Numbered from the stretch's first letter, positions 46,040 through 59,500 are shown. The stretch: 64,000 nucleotides of DNA from Pisaster brevispinus (GCA_023634235.1 JAMKCF010000001.1:8620758-8684757); one strand, 5' to 3'. Numbers and translations: made by a program. Notes: a model not told the origin generated them from the sequence alone.

Positions 46040-48744
46040 TGCTGATGACTTCAAAACAGAAACCACACAGATGTCTTCAAGAGAGAAACCATCTTGTTGT
46101 TAATCTTGCCTGTTGAACAACTGTTCAAATGATTTTGTTTTAGTTGTGTTTATATGAAAATTCAAAAATCGTGTGTATACTTTAACAAAACAATCACATT
46201 TTTTAATGTAGTTTTTCAATATTTATTCAAAGAGTTTTTGAAAATATTTTTGGTACTGCACAAATCATCATTCCTAAATGTAAGTTGAACATCCATGTGC
46301 ACCTATATTGCATGATGTGCCTGCCTAGTTGGAAAAGGCTATCTTGGCTTCAACACTTGCACGTGTGGTCTCTGGCTCCACTCATTTCACAAATAAATAG
46401 CTATCTAAGCCACAAAGGCCTTGACTAAAGGCTATTACAGTGAATGATTGCCCTGATATTTTATATGGGAAAAGCTTATAAGGTCCTTAGTCATGTTCAG
46501 ATCCATATTATGAGCATGACTTTGCAACTTTGAATGACCATTGTCTCCTATGACATAGCCAACAAAATTGTTTCTTGTAACATCGTGAACGTCTATAGTC
46601 ATGTTTTGTCTTTTACATTAACATAAGATAACCAAAGCTTTATCATTCCATAAAATGTGGTACATTTTAGACCTTCGCCAACCCCCCCCCCCTCTCAAAA
46701 AGCGTTTGGTAGTTATAAGAGTTATACTATTATCTGCAAATAAAAAAAAACTTTGTGTACTACCTCTTGCTAAATTGTGACCTGCTCTATCGAATTGAGG
46801 TATAAATCGACCCCTTAAATAAATTTAGTTATACATACTGTGTTAACAAGTAACTCACTGGCTTTCCAACAATACCATTATTATTTCCGTAGCTTATTCC
46901 AGTCCGAATTTATCGGGAAATGAAGAAAGTCTACAAGACAAGGCCACTTCCATTTTTTACGACGTGTTTGTTTAGAAACTCGTTTCTAACTAAAAGCTAG
47001 CAATACGCGCGTGGCGTGAACGACCACACACACACGGAGACGATTTTCGACGTAGCTAATGAATAATTCATCCTGGGAATAAACAGCCGGCGGCACCAAC
47101 CCCAGCCGGCCCCAGAGTGAACCAAACAACGGCGCAGCATTGTGAAAGCACACAGTCACGCGGTGAATGCGTGTACATACAACATGTACATACTGTACAC
47201 ATGCACCGTACATTGTTATGGAAGTATCACCACACGCAATGCAATGCAATAGTGTGATGTACTGTACGGTGGATCGATCGATCGGACGGAGGCTAGCAGG
47301 CAGTGTTTACATACATTCCACCCATGGCCCATGTAGCTTTACGTTCGAAGTAGCACCATGGTTTTGAAGCCTTTTTCGAGAGGCATGCGAGCTAAAAAAT
47401 TTGTATTATGTTAGCTTAGTTTGAATGAATGGATGAATATTGTAATTAAATACAAAAATGTCTGACGAAAAAAACTGTTTGTTGTTCGAGCCTAAACTGG
47501 CTCGGCCTAAACGGTGTTGGCCTTTGTGTGCGGCCATGCTTTGAACATGTAGGCCTACTGTATGTACTTTGAAACAGTGCACATCAACGGAAAGACCCGT
47601 CTGATACAAAATATACACACAAATCTTATGACAAAATTAAACGAAAACGAATCTTGGAAGTCAATTCAATGTGGTCTGCTTTTTTCTATCTTTTATTTTT
47701 TAATGCAATGATATAAACATCATTCATGGTTATATTCAACAAGCTCAAAAATTAAGTTTTATTTTATTGAGTTTGTTTCCCCTTAGCCTTTAGCAAGGGA
47801 AGGTTAACTACAATCATGACCCTATTTCTTGTAGATGACCCTTCTTCTTGTAGATTGCCTTCACAGCTTACAAACAAGACTCACAAGTACAATTAATAAA
47901 ATAATTAACAAATTAGTTATGATTCCTTTCTTCATTTGCATTTATTGTTAAAAAAAATAATACAAATCATTCATTCTTATCCGATTATTTATTATTGCTT
48001 GTATAAAGATGGTCTTCCCAAAAAGGGAACTCGGCAAACTCGCACAAGGGAATAAAAACGTCAAGCTGACATTAATACTTAAAAATAACAAGAATGGTCC
48101 TGCAGTCTAACAACCTGACCACAATGCTATTTATTTACAAAAGGAAATTATCAGAATGGTAAGACATTCCAAATAAACCAACAGACCTGGAATTACATTG
48201 AGGCCATAAAAGCAAAGGCCTCTGATCCACCTGCTCTTGGCCTTTTAGCCTTTCAAAGGTTACCCAGAGACTGTACGATTTTCAAATGGAGGTGCCCTTT
48301 GCAAAATGAAATGGTATTGCCCTTTCAAAAATGAAATTCCGGGCCTAAAACAATCATTTGAAATTATTTGTAAAACTTTATACAAAAGAAGAATAATTTT
48401 AATGGCAAGTATAAAAATTAACAAACTATAAAGTAAAATGCAAATAATGCAATGCACTCTTTGAACGGCAAGTCTTAAAAACATTTTTTTTCTTGAAAAC
48501 AATGTTTTTGCAAATACATGTAATAATGTATTAGTATAACCATTATGTATTCTGTTATTGTTTTTTACAAATAATGAAACATCACAGCCCAGGAGCTAAA
48601 TTGTGTTTTAAAGACAAAGACATACAATTTTTACAAAAAAATAATGTAAAGGAAGGGATGTGTTTTACATGTACACAGATGCAATAGCGCACCCAGAAAC
48701 ATGTTTTAGGGGTGGCTTAATTTCCTCAAAGAAATGTAAGTAGA
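46040..48744. other. no gene recognised; GC-richer island
   Basis: 46900-47400 is richer in CpG than its surroundings (AATACGCGCGTGGCGTGAAC) and contains a GATCGATCGATCG run near 47270. It could be a promoter region, but I find no first exon. The rest is AT-rich with a C tract at 46683-46692. Confidence 0.4.
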
Positions 48745-50005
48745 AGGATCCAGGGGCTCGGCCTAAGTACAAGCCTGGCTGATAAAAGTCTAGAACAAGA
48801 TTCATTAAGTGATCATGCCCCTGTTATATGAGGGAGAAGAAGGAGGAAAGGTCCTCTACTGAAAGTGGAAGAGCATTCACCAAAAATACAAAAATCTATG
48901 CGATGATATATCGACATGTCATTCATTAATCTTTACAAGAAAGCAGTATCAATCAAAAAGGTACTCACCAGGGACTCTATAAACTTACCCAAACCCATCC
49001 CCGTATCAAACTATATTTTTTCTTTATTTGAAAGTCATTTTCCCAAAACTTGTAAGCTCAAGCAATAGCTGGTACTCTTTGGCAAAGTTTCTTTTTTTTT
49101 CAAACAATTTTCTCAAAACCAGTTTTCTCCCACACCAGAAGAGCCATCCCAAGGAAGGGCGAAAAACCTAAGAAAAAACAAAACAAAACTGAGGTGAAAA
49201 TTCCCTTACCGGCCCCATTGTTTCATGGCGACCAAGTTTTCAACTCTAAGGATAGCTCCCTCCTTTTGTGGAAGAATTTTTGTGAGAAACACTAGTTTGT
49301 GTAAAATTTTGGGTTACTAATGATTGGCCCAAAAAACAAAAAACAAACAAGTTTGCCAAGAGTTTAAACAAAAAGTTTAATAATCAATATTGTTTGAAAT
49401 TACTGAAAAAAAAACACTTCAAGAAAAATTAAATAAACAGGCTAACAAAATTAACAAAAACAAACTTAACAAAATTAAGGTACATGTACATAGCTACATG
49501 TAGACCAAGCTCTTACTTCTAATTTAATACTCGACAAAATTCATGAGTTTGGATTTGAATGTCAAATGTCAAAGAGCAATAGTTAAGCGTTTTACTTAAG
49601 GACACAAGTGGTGGTGAAATTCGAACACACATTCTGATGACTCATCCACCAGAACTTGAATTTGATGCACTAGACCTCTTGGCTGAAGTACAAGCCTACC
49701 TGATAAAAGTATTTAATACAAAGTGATATTGCCAGTGTTGGGGGGAAGGAAGAAGGAAATATCCTCTACTGAAAATGGATGAGCCTTCACCAAAATAAAG
49801 AGAATTACCCAGAAAAAATAGAAGGTGCATGAGCAACCAAATTAACTAAAGTTAATCTAAGAAAGGAGCAGTATCAACAGCAATGATACTTACAAGGGAC
49901 TCTATAAACTTAGGTGGAGGGACTGAGATTCGAACCCACATTCTGATGACTCAGGCATCAGAACTTGAATTCGATGCACTAGACCGCTCGGCTGAAATAC
50001 AAGAA
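48745..50005 (-). repeat. tRNA-SINE fragments on the minus strand
   Basis: Two heads: about 49545-49690 (B-box region degenerate, with the post-tRNA motif TGTCCTTAAGTAAAACGCTT) and 49920-50000 (GGTTCGAATCT at the complement of 49926-49936, with AGCCGAGCGGTCTAGTGC as the A-box region). A third partial copy lies at about 48745-48800. The post-tRNA motif is related to that of the SINE at 2133-2480. They flank duplicated sequence (48780-48900 resembles 49695-49800). Confidence 0.6.
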
Positions 50006-50357
50006 AATAGAAGGGGTCAAGAAACTAATTAATTGAATCTTTTCAAGAAAGGAGCAGTATCAACAACAATGATACTTACCAGACTCTATAAAACTATTAC
50101 CCATCTCATAGTACACACTAGGAGAAAATAGGTGATTGAGCAACTAATAAATTGAATCTTTACCAGAGGAGCAGTATCAACAACAATGATACTTACCAGA
50201 CTCTATAAAACTATTACCCATCTCATAGTACACACTAGGAGAAAATAGAAGGTGATTGAGCAACTAATTAATTGAATCTTTACCAAAAAGGAGCAGTATC
50301 AACAACAATGATACTTACCAGAGACTCTACAAACTTACCCTTCCTATGTAATATACA
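48969..50357 (-). repeat. five copies of a short exon-like sequence with splice donor
   Basis: On the minus strand, copies end in a donor: 49010-48969 (FDTGMGLGKFIESL|GTGAGT), about 49912-49894 (KFIESL|GTAAGT, 5' part replaced by SINE), 50117-50080 and 50234-50197 (VYYEMGNSFIES|GTAAGT, acceptor CTCCTAG) and 50357-50318 (KFVESL|GTAAGT). The last three lie in a tandem repeat of about 119-121 bp (GGAGCAGTATCAACAACAAT). The donor and the FIES core are kept while flanks diverge. Lengths 42, 38, 38 and 40 nt differ in phase, so use as interchangeable exons is doubtful. Confidence 0.4.
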
Positions 50358-50563
50358 CTTGGAGCATGGCCAGAATCATGCTCCCTACAATAAAGACAGT
50401 TACCCAGAGAAAATAGAAGGTGCTCTTTCTCCGCTGAAAGCTACTTTAAGTGAAAATAATTATGCAAATTACAAACCTGCATTAGTCCTAAGAATATTGA
50501 TGGCGCACTTTAAATTCCTACATTACATAAATGATTTCCTAGTTTGGTGCAAATTTAAGTTGG

Positions 50564-53500
50564 CTATTTCCATCGTCCGACTTTCTGAACTGGGACTTCG
50601 ACTTCGACGTTCTCTTTGGCAGCATGGTTGTTGGGCTTGGGGACTGTGGGCCTAGGGCATGTTGTATCAGCTCCCCCCTCACTGCAGAACTGTCTAATTT
50701 TGTCAAATAAGTACCACTGTCGTTTCGCGTCAAGTCCGGGTGGTGTAGTCTCCTCTGGAAGTTCCTCGGGTGGTAGAGTGTCGGGTGCACGTAGGAGGTT
50801 GTATTTCGTTTCTTCGTCGGACGGTCTCTTTGAAGCATACACAACACCAGGCTCCTCAGATGAAAAACTTCAGAAATAAATAACAAACTAACAAATTTAA
50901 ACAATTGCAAAACTATTTTCTTAAAAATTACTATAGAAGATTTTCCGAGTAAGCAGCACTTTATGGGTATTCTTACTTGTTTTTTGAGCTGAATATTTAT
51001 TTTAAGTGACTGTCTGAGTAGAGTTAGAAGTGGAAGTAGAATTAGAAAGTGAATTAAAAACAATAATCCAGCAAAAAAAAATTAAAAAGTGAGGGAGTGC
51101 ATTCACCGAGTACTTAAGACTACTCTTTATATAAAAGGAGCAGGTGTTCCTTTTTGAGGAAGATCTTTGTGATTTTTAATGTTTTTGCTTTATTCATTGG
51201 CCTTTCGCAGACAGAAATGGGTAAGCAGAGTTTTAAGGAAAAAACCTACCGGAAATGCTGCAGACTCTTGATGCCGACAAGTGGCTTGAAGTACCCCCCA
51301 AGAAAGGTTTGCCAGTCATATAATGGGACGAAGACTTCCTGTGACTCGCTGCCAACTAGTTGGGCCAGGTTCAAACGGGTTGCTGTACTTATGATGGTCA
51401 AGCGCGCTATATCTTCTAGGGATGACACTGGGGTGCGACGGTATTTCTGCTTAAGGAGGCCAAAACACCAATCCGGACTAAATTTAGTGTGACCAGCCAC
51501 CATGAAGTTGAGTGAGATGTCCTTGTGAAGTCCATGTAGAGTGCTCCAGATGAGATAAAAAAGCATGTATCTATAATCAAAATAAAACATTGTGCTTATT
51601 AGCAAACTACATGTCATTTCATTGGAAGTGGGCACGATGCTGCATAAAGACGGCATTTAAAATCAGTTTTCCTCTTGTACCTATTTTTGTTCTGTCCTGA
51701 ACAGTTGTCGCAGTGCAGACTAAGATGATCCTCGCCAAGTCCATAATTTGTGAAGAAATGATGCAAGTAACTGATTACGGCGTTGCTCCCTTTTATTGAC
51801 GTCATCCCTTCATCGATGAGGTAGTTTACCTGTTGTGGAATTCCCTCGCAGCAGACTCCGAAGATGCCGCATTTTCTTGGTGTCATGAAGTACATTTGCC
51901 CGGGCTGGAGAAGATTTGATGGGTAGTGAACCTGTTGAGCGAAATCAAAAGAATAATGCATAACGCACTCACTAGAGCACGGGTTATTTTGGCCTAATTT
52001 CAAGTCTCCATCTGCAACGACGACTTTGGCATCAGCAACCTGCTTCTTATACGATGTGCGCTCTTCTTTGACGTGTTGAAGGTGGGCCTCCTGCCTCTGC
52101 AATGTAGCGGTTTTCCTGTCTTCTTCGCAGTTGATGGTCCGGTTGATGAGGTTGTTGTTCTTCTGGCATTCCCAACAGAGGTCGGTCATCGGTCGGCAAC
52201 AAACGATCTGTGGACAGAGTTGTTTCCAAAGTTTCCTGAAGGTGGTGAGTGCAGCTGCTCTGAAGCCTAAACAACAAGAAACAAACAATCATCTTAGCAG
52301 AAACTCTAAGGAGGATAAAAATCAGGAACGATTCATAAAAGAGATGCGCTTGAAAAAACAGTCTTCTTCAATAACAGAGGCAAGTCGAATATGTTTGTAA
52401 AATAAATTGTTTTCTTCACAAAAAGTCTGAAATCAACATTTAGTTGTCTTTAATGGTCAAAATTTGATAAAAATTTATCGTGCAAACCTCAAATTCCGAA
52501 ATGAAGTGTTTGTATTATTTTTTGGGCTGTTAACATTACTCCCCTCCCCCCTGGAACATGGGGAAAATACCCTCCAAAAAAGACCAATTCAACCAAAGCA
52601 GAACCCAGGGATGATTTTTGGGGGAAATCTTGTCACTGTTTTTGCACTTTTCGGTTAGTGCAGGCAATTTTTTTTTTATATTGTGCTATTTTCCCCTAAA
52701 ACCTTTCCTTAGAAACAACCCTGGCATTTTTAACTGGTTAATTTTTGCCCTTTACTGTAAAGAATGCCAAGATCTTTCCCCGAATCCTGACTGTCTGATA
52801 ACTATAAGCGAACACATTGTTTTTGAATTGATGTATTTATTAGCTGTTTCGCAGCAAAACGCAGCGAAACAGCTCTTGTTTTCGTTAAAGTTTTTGTTTT
52901 TGTTTTTTAGCTGTTTCGCAGCGCAGCGAAACAGCTCTTGTTTTCGTTAAAGTTTTTGTTATTATTTTTTTTTCCCTTTTTTTATTTGTCTGCTTCAGTA
53001 AAAAGAGCCATTGAAATAACACACGTTCGTTCTAAGCGGCCTTTTGCATAGTTCCTAATGGGCAATTGCAATGAAACTTTCAGTGATGAAAGGCATTGGT
53101 GCAATAATGATCCTAAAACAATGATGTCATGATGACGTCATCACCTGTCACGTGACGTCATTTTAAAGGTTTATATTTTAAATATTTGAAAATCTGTAAC
53201 AAATCAGCCACAAGAGACCGTACGTTTCTGTTTGCGGGATTGTATAGGGATAAATTAGGTCTTCATTTTATTCAGTGTGCGTGACCTCGCATGACCTCTA
53301 CTTCCGGTCGAAACAGGAAGTGCCTCGTTATTCAAAAGTGTAAATAGTTATGAAGTTGCTTTCCACGATGTTATTGTCTGGCAAGGGTGGGTAATTAAAA
53401 AAAATTACCGATGACGTCACAATACACACGAGCGCCCTCTAGCGACAGGTTGAAAACTTATCAAAATGGACTTTTTGAAGATGTGTGTGGTGAAATTTTG

Positions 53501-56500
53501 TGTAATCACTTCAAAATTAACACACATGTTGATCGTCAGGCAGCCATTATATGTGTGAAGTTTCAGATCAATGACGTCATCGGGGGTCACGTGACGCGGC
53601 ATTAAAGGTGCGTTTTTTGAAGTCGTATATCTCCCGAAGTATTAGTGTGATCATGTTGAAACTTGGTAGGTTGTTAGATATTGGCAAGTTCATGTAAATT
53701 GTGAAATGACGTCATGATGACGTCATCACATGATTTTTAATGATTTTTTCTATTTTTTGCACCTTTTAGTCATAAATTGCTAATAAAACGTGGTATAATC
53801 CAAATTCTTTTTTAAACAGGCTTGATACATCATAACTGCTTTGAACACAAACAACTTTCAAATTCAGTTGAGTAATTTGAAAAAGTTATGACGAAACAGC
53901 TCGGCATTTGTGCACAAATGCAATCATGTCTAGTTTATTTTTTATTTTTCAGACACAGGAAGTCATTGACATAATGCACGAATCGTTCTAAGCGGCCTTT
54001 TGCATAGTTCCTAAAGAGCAATTGCAATGAAACTTTCAGTGATGAAAGGCATCGGTGCAATAATGATTTTAAAACAATGATGTCATGATGACGTCATCAC
54101 CTGTCACGTGACGTCATCTTAAAGGTTTATATTTTAAACATTTGAAAATCCGTAACAAATCAGCCACAAGAGACCGTAGGTTTCTGTTTGCGGGATTGTA
54201 TAGGGATAAATTAGGTCTTCATTTTATTCAGTGTGCGTGACCTCACATGACCTCTACTTCCGGTCGAAACAGGAAGTGCCTCGTTATTCAAAAGTGTAAA
54301 TAGTTATGAAGTTGCTTTCAACGATATTATTGTCTGGCAAGGGTGGGTAATTAAAAAAAATTACCAATGACGTCACAATACCCAAGAGCGCCCTCTAGCG
54401 GCAGGTTGAAAACTGATCAAAATTGACTTTTTGAAGATGTGTGTGGTGAAGTTTTGTGTAATCACTTCAAAATTTACACACATGTTGATCGTCAGGCAGC
54501 CATCATATGTGTGAAATTTCAGATCGATGACGTCATCGGGGGTCACGTGACGCGGCATTAAAGGTGCCTTTTTTAATGTTGTATATATCTCCCTAAGTGT
54601 TAGTGCGATCATGTTGAAACTTGGTAGGTTGTTGGATATTGGCAAGTTCTTGTAAATTGTGAAATGACGTCATGATGACGTCATCACATGATTTTTTATG
54701 ATTTTTTGAAAAAGTTATGGCGAAACAGCTCGGCATTTGTGCACAAATGCAATATGTCTAGTTTGTATTGCTTTTGTAAAGCATGCAGTCTCCTGTATAC
54801 TGCCATTCCTTAACATTAGGCCTACCTGTTGTTTCCATAGCTGGCTTGTAGTAGTCCCTCCAGATGCTGGACTTCGAGTTGGTAGATGGTAGCAGACGAA
54901 GATCAGATCTCTTGAAGCCAGGAACACGACCAGGAAGAATAAGTGCATGCTCTGCAAAATTGGTGATAAACTGAAAAACCCTTGTAGTATCCTCGTAACT
55001 TAAAACTCTCCTGCTCTCAACTCGGCCACCAGACTTCTTCCGACGTGGAGTAAGCTCGTGCTCCCTGTACCATTGTTGCACTGCACTTACCTTATTCTTG
55101 CTAACCCTACATAACAAGATATAAGAACAGTATTATAAATTTGGATTGTTTTAATTGTTTTTTATCAATTGCAAAATACTTCACGAAAGTGTCACCTCAC
55201 TATAGCAGAGCAAAACCTGTAAGGTAAACATCACAACATTATGTACTCACATATGAAGGAAACGGAAGGTCTTTGAGCAAATCCTCTTACTTCTGACACT
55301 GAAGAGACTTCGTGTTCTTGTGCGCGCTTTACTAACTCCCTTGAAGGTAACTGTCTCACTCATGTTCATTGAACTATGGAAGATCCCCAACAGTATCAGG
55401 TCTTTTTCTCCTGAACAAACATGAACCAATAAGCTATTTAATATGTAGCATTATGATAATGTAGGAAAGTGAAATGAATTCGCATACAAACAAAGTATCG
55501 AGCACAATACAGCCTTTGGGAAAAAAAGGAAGTTAAAATTTCAAAACTTAATGTTTGATAGAGTCCTTACTGTTTTAGCACCAATATTGTAACACTCAAA
55601 TAGACACTCAACTCAATTAAACTGATTTAGGTAATAACACAAAAACTGCTTAAAAGCTATCATCTACGAGGTTGTTTTGTTGTCGTTTCTGTCACCACTA
55701 AGCACTACTGCACTAGTTTGTCTGGAGTAGTGAAAACTATAGCGTAACAAACTCATAGTTCTAAGTAGGCATAAAACATCACTTAAAAGTTAGACAATAA
55801 CCTTTTTATCACGTATTGTAATTTTAAAGTACCTTTGTTTGACCTATTAAACTATGGGTCATGGTGTGATACAGTGTTGCTATTTCAAATTTTATTATTA
55901 GCCTGTGGAAATAGGGTTAGTTTAAGCCTAGGGCACTTGTTCATAAGTAAGAATAGACAGAGACTGAGAATGGTACTGGTAGTGTCGAGTCATCATTTGT
56001 TTCCCCAGTACAATAGTCCTACATTTGATTTCCTGGACTAGCACTTAAAATGCAACAAATTCAACCATGTCAACCCATCCACGATTTTATGAAATTTCAT
56101 TGCATGGTCTAAAATAAAACTCTTACAGTACCTTCTGTCAATCCCTGCATGTCTAAGAGAATGTTGAGTACTTCCTCGTCGGTGAACTGCTGGATACACG
56201 GCCTTCACAGTCACAGCTGAAGTCCTGAGCTCTCTGATGTTCCATGGCTTGATCCTCGGCGATCGCTTCCCCCAGTAGGTGGTTCACACGTTGAAGCTCG
56301 TTGGTTGCAACGGGTGGTTGATCAATGATCATCATCGTCGTCTTGATCTGAAAAAAAATCGACACTCGCTTCCGAAGCTCTGGGTAATCCTAGAAAACCC
56401 AGAGTTCCCCCTTCCTCTTCCTCACTATCGGCACTGTCATCATCAGAACTTTCGAGGCCATCACCTAAGAAATAATCCTCGAGTAACTGTGTCAGGGCAG

Positions 56501-56588
56501 CTTCATCCGGACGAGAATGGCCAACAATGTTGGCATCACGAACGGAGTTAAGCGCTCTCTCCATGTCTTTACTTCGCCTATCAGCCAT
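50564..56588 (-). CDS. DUF7869-type (RNase H-like) protein, six exons
   Basis: Minus-strand exons: 56588-56132, 55410-55251, 55106-54826, 52266-51681, 51570-51250, 50867-50564. All junctions are GT-AG with fitting phases; total 2109 nt. Exon 1 starts MADRRSKDMERALN and has an acidic run (SSDDDSADSEEEE). Later blocks: DLILLGIFHSS, REHELTPRRKKSGG...LPGRVPGFK, DLCWECQKNNN, YSFDFAQQVHYPSNLLQPGQ, FGVCCEGIPQQVNYLIDEG, the conserved LSLHCDNCSGQNKNR, MVAGHTKFSPDWCFG, and C-terminal QWYLFDKIRQFC...TCP. The DNCSGQNKN and GHTKFSPD motifs are typical of DUF7869 proteins, which are numerous in cnidarians and echinoderms and probably transposon-derived. Exon 1 has two opposite one-base shifts (near 56344-56351 and 56210). 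Function unknown. Confidence 0.78.
52842..53936 (-). mobile_element. Helitron-like element F1 with two 3' hairpins, in an intron
   Basis: On the minus strand it starts CTAGACATGATTGCATTTGT (complement ending at about 53934). A terminal stem GCATTTGTGCACAAATGC follows, then GAGCTGTTTCG. It ends in two hairpins, AGCTGTTTCGC/GCGAAACAGCT, at 52842-52874 and 52909-52936, each next to GAAAACAAGAGCTG-type sequence. The stem has TTTCG exactly where the 5' motif has TTTCG (the A-E family has TTCCG at both ends). Lies in the third intron of the DUF7869 gene (52267-54825). No protein. Confidence 0.7.
53945..54764 (-). mobile_element. Helitron-like element F2, tandem copy without hairpins
   Basis: About 820 bp, highly similar to F1 (shared GTTCTAAGCGGCCTTTTGCA, TGATGTCATGATGACGTCAT, ACCTCTACTTCCGGTCGAAA). 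Its 5' end, CTAGACATATTGCATTTGTG, is at the complement of about 54762. It is joined to F1 without a hairpin module between them, so only the distal copy has the 3' structure. It also contains repeated ATGACGTCAT palindromes. Confidence 0.7.
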
Positions 56589-59500
56589 GCTTAGTTTAGT
56601 AAAAATTTGAACAGTAAAACTCTCAATAAACTACAAATTCACAACAGGTAAGAAAGGTAACAGCAATTTAAGAATGCAAACGTGAAAATCTTATCTTTGG
56701 TTCACTAAGTATCGACTGACAAGCGTTGCAAATTCACGAAATCACTCAGTTAATTTACACGAGGTTGGTCGTCGTTCAACTACGTTGTGGACGACGACGT
56801 GTGTAGACTCGCGCGATCGCATGGCACACATGGCGCGGCCGTAAAACCGGCTAGAATCCTTCAGAGAATCGGCTGAAAGTTTTGTGACGTCATCGGGTAA
56901 ACATGAAAACTGCGCAGACTCGTCAAATGGTCGCCACCTCTCATCCAATCAATGATCTCTATTTGTTGATAGTTGGAAAGCCCGGCTAATTTAAATATCA
57001 AGTTTTCAGCCGTTAATTGAACAGTTTTTCAGCCTCCGGACTAAGTTATCATAGATAAAAAAGAACAGTTGAGGTCATGACCTTTCTATTGGTACCAAAC
57101 AGTCGTTTAACGTGAACGGAATTGCTCGTACGCTGCAGTTGAAATAAGCACATTTTCACGTTTTTTAAGGTAAATGAGACCGACTTTGAAGAGAATTAAT
57201 TGCGTACAAACATGCTCAAGAAAACATACTTTTTTGTGGATTTATTCATCTTTTCAAATAAAGGTAAGACCACGACAAGAAAGATCAAGTTTTATTTAAC
57301 CTAGTTCCACCGAAATCGCAGAATTGTTTTTTGTCGTGTTTTTTACGTACCTTCAAAAAAACTGTTAATTTCTAAAATTGTAAAGTAAATATGTTCACTT
57401 ACATTTTAATCAGCCAGTTTATTTGCTTGTTCTTAAATGCGCAAATTTTGTTTTCTATATAAAAGGAAAAAAGTATAAGAAAATGTTAAAGTTAATTTTT
57501 CACGCTATTAAATGATTTTGTTACTGCATAAATCATGTTTCCAACTTGTACCCTGGAAATCCATGTCCAGTGACTACATTGCATATTAAAAACTGCACAA
57601 CATACTTTTTGATCTTGATGAAACAAAGCAAAAATGGATTTCTGGCATTATGGAACTAAAATCTAAACAAAATTGCCTTTACACTATTGATTCATTATAT
57701 AATTTCATTAATTGTTTATGCAACTGCAAAGCATCATCTTTAACTCTCAGACATTAACAATCAGCCTTGTTTTGTCTCTCATTTTCAGACTTGACTGGTT
57801 TTGAATGGCTTCTACAAGTGCACAATAAAAATTGTTTGTCTACAATTTTAAAATTATTCAATGTGCATACCAATATGGGGTGACATTAAACATGGCATGG
57901 AATGTCATTGACTATGAAACACAAAGACAAATACAAATAGCAACGTTAACATTACACTATGTACGTGTTTTCATTGTGTTAATTTTCTTGTTTTAACGGT
58001 TAATTCATAAATACCCGGGACAGTTTATCCATTCTGATTGGTCGAAAAGAGGTCACGTGGCCATGTTTAAACGCTAGATATTAACCCAGTAAAAAGTGTT
58101 TTTACATGCCTGTGGCGCGCAGCTTACGCGCGCGTGGCGCTAATTTACGCGCAACGCAATCAATTCATGCTTGTATGCAATGTAAACTCTATTAGCACGC
58201 GCGCGTACACAAAACTCATGGGCATATGTAAACTTGTCTGTAAATTGTCACTTCCTGTCATGTCCTCGGGCTAGTCCATTTCGCGAAGGGTAAAACAACT
58301 CAACGGTTGCGCGTACGTGCGCACACTAATAAATTGTACAATCAGTGCCTGTATGTATTGACTGCGTTACCTATGACCCTTTCTTAAGCAAAGATGGCAA
58401 GGATTAAATTTTTACTAATTAAGGGCCTTCTTAATTAGACTTGGCATCAATATTGTTTTTCTTAACATGGAAATTTCATTAGGGTGCTCCCCCCTCCCAA
58501 CGCACCACTCGGTGCACTTAAGAATTCACATTTTAAGGTTCCCTCGGTGGGTTCTACATATTCCACACTTCAAACCTTTTGCACTAAATATTTTCAATAA
58601 ACCTTGTCGGGCTCACGGACTAGATTGTCGAAATGCAATGTGACGATCATGGCAGCACCAGCGGGCTGCAGGGCATTGTGGAGACTTGATAGCACAGTTT
58701 TTGAGACTGCAAGTGCGCCCTCTCACCCTCTGATAGTGTGACATCACCAACGCGTTGCCATGCCGCCACACCGAGGTTGCGGCAGTTGCTGCATGTCTCA
58801 ACCCATTAAGTCTGGTTCTGTGCAAAACCAGCACCCATATCATTGAAATTTTGATGTGGCATTTTGGGAACCAGATCTGATATTCTGAAGAATGGTAGGA
58901 GATAATGAAAATTGTTATCTGAAATATATCACAATTTGTTTGTTTTCTTGAAATGTTTCAGTAATTGAAAATATATTGTATTTTCAGTATTTGTAAAGAT
59001 TCGTGAAGATGTCAAAATTTGAAAAAAAGAAGTACAGCGCCCCAGTAACTGGGTCTACATCAATATCATCATCACACAGTGTATATGTGGCGTATTTTTA
59101 TAAGGCATGGCATCATGGTCCGTCTGTCCTTGACCTTGGTCATGTCTACATTGACGGATGGTCAGTGTTATCCGTGCACAGGAGCAGAGTCAATTCACTC
59201 CACATGCGGAGTAGAAATTAATACATTAATTATTATTTTAATATTATTAATTAAATGTAATTGTCATGTATGATTCAACATACAGTTCTCAGTAGTCCTC
59301 TGTTAACCATGCCAACCTAGGTAGTAAGTCAAGTGTAGTGATAGTTCTAGTCTTGTGCTCTTAAGTCTAGCTATGCATGGTACTTTTTGTACATGTTGTA
59401 ATAAGCGAGTTGCCAAGGCACTGGACTGATCCCTCTGCTTCTTCTTGAGTTGTTGGCATTTTAAGTTAAAGTTGTAGGCTTTTATTTATACAGCATGAAT

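Noticed and set aside
50272..50655. 127-residue plus-strand frame as a gene
   Set aside because: It overlaps the tandem exon-like repeat and the last exon of the minus-strand DUF7869 gene, with no domain of its own.
56742..59273. Short frames in the CpG-rich stretch as host genes
   Set aside because: No domain, splice partners or conserved pattern could be recognised. High CpG alone is not evidence of coding.
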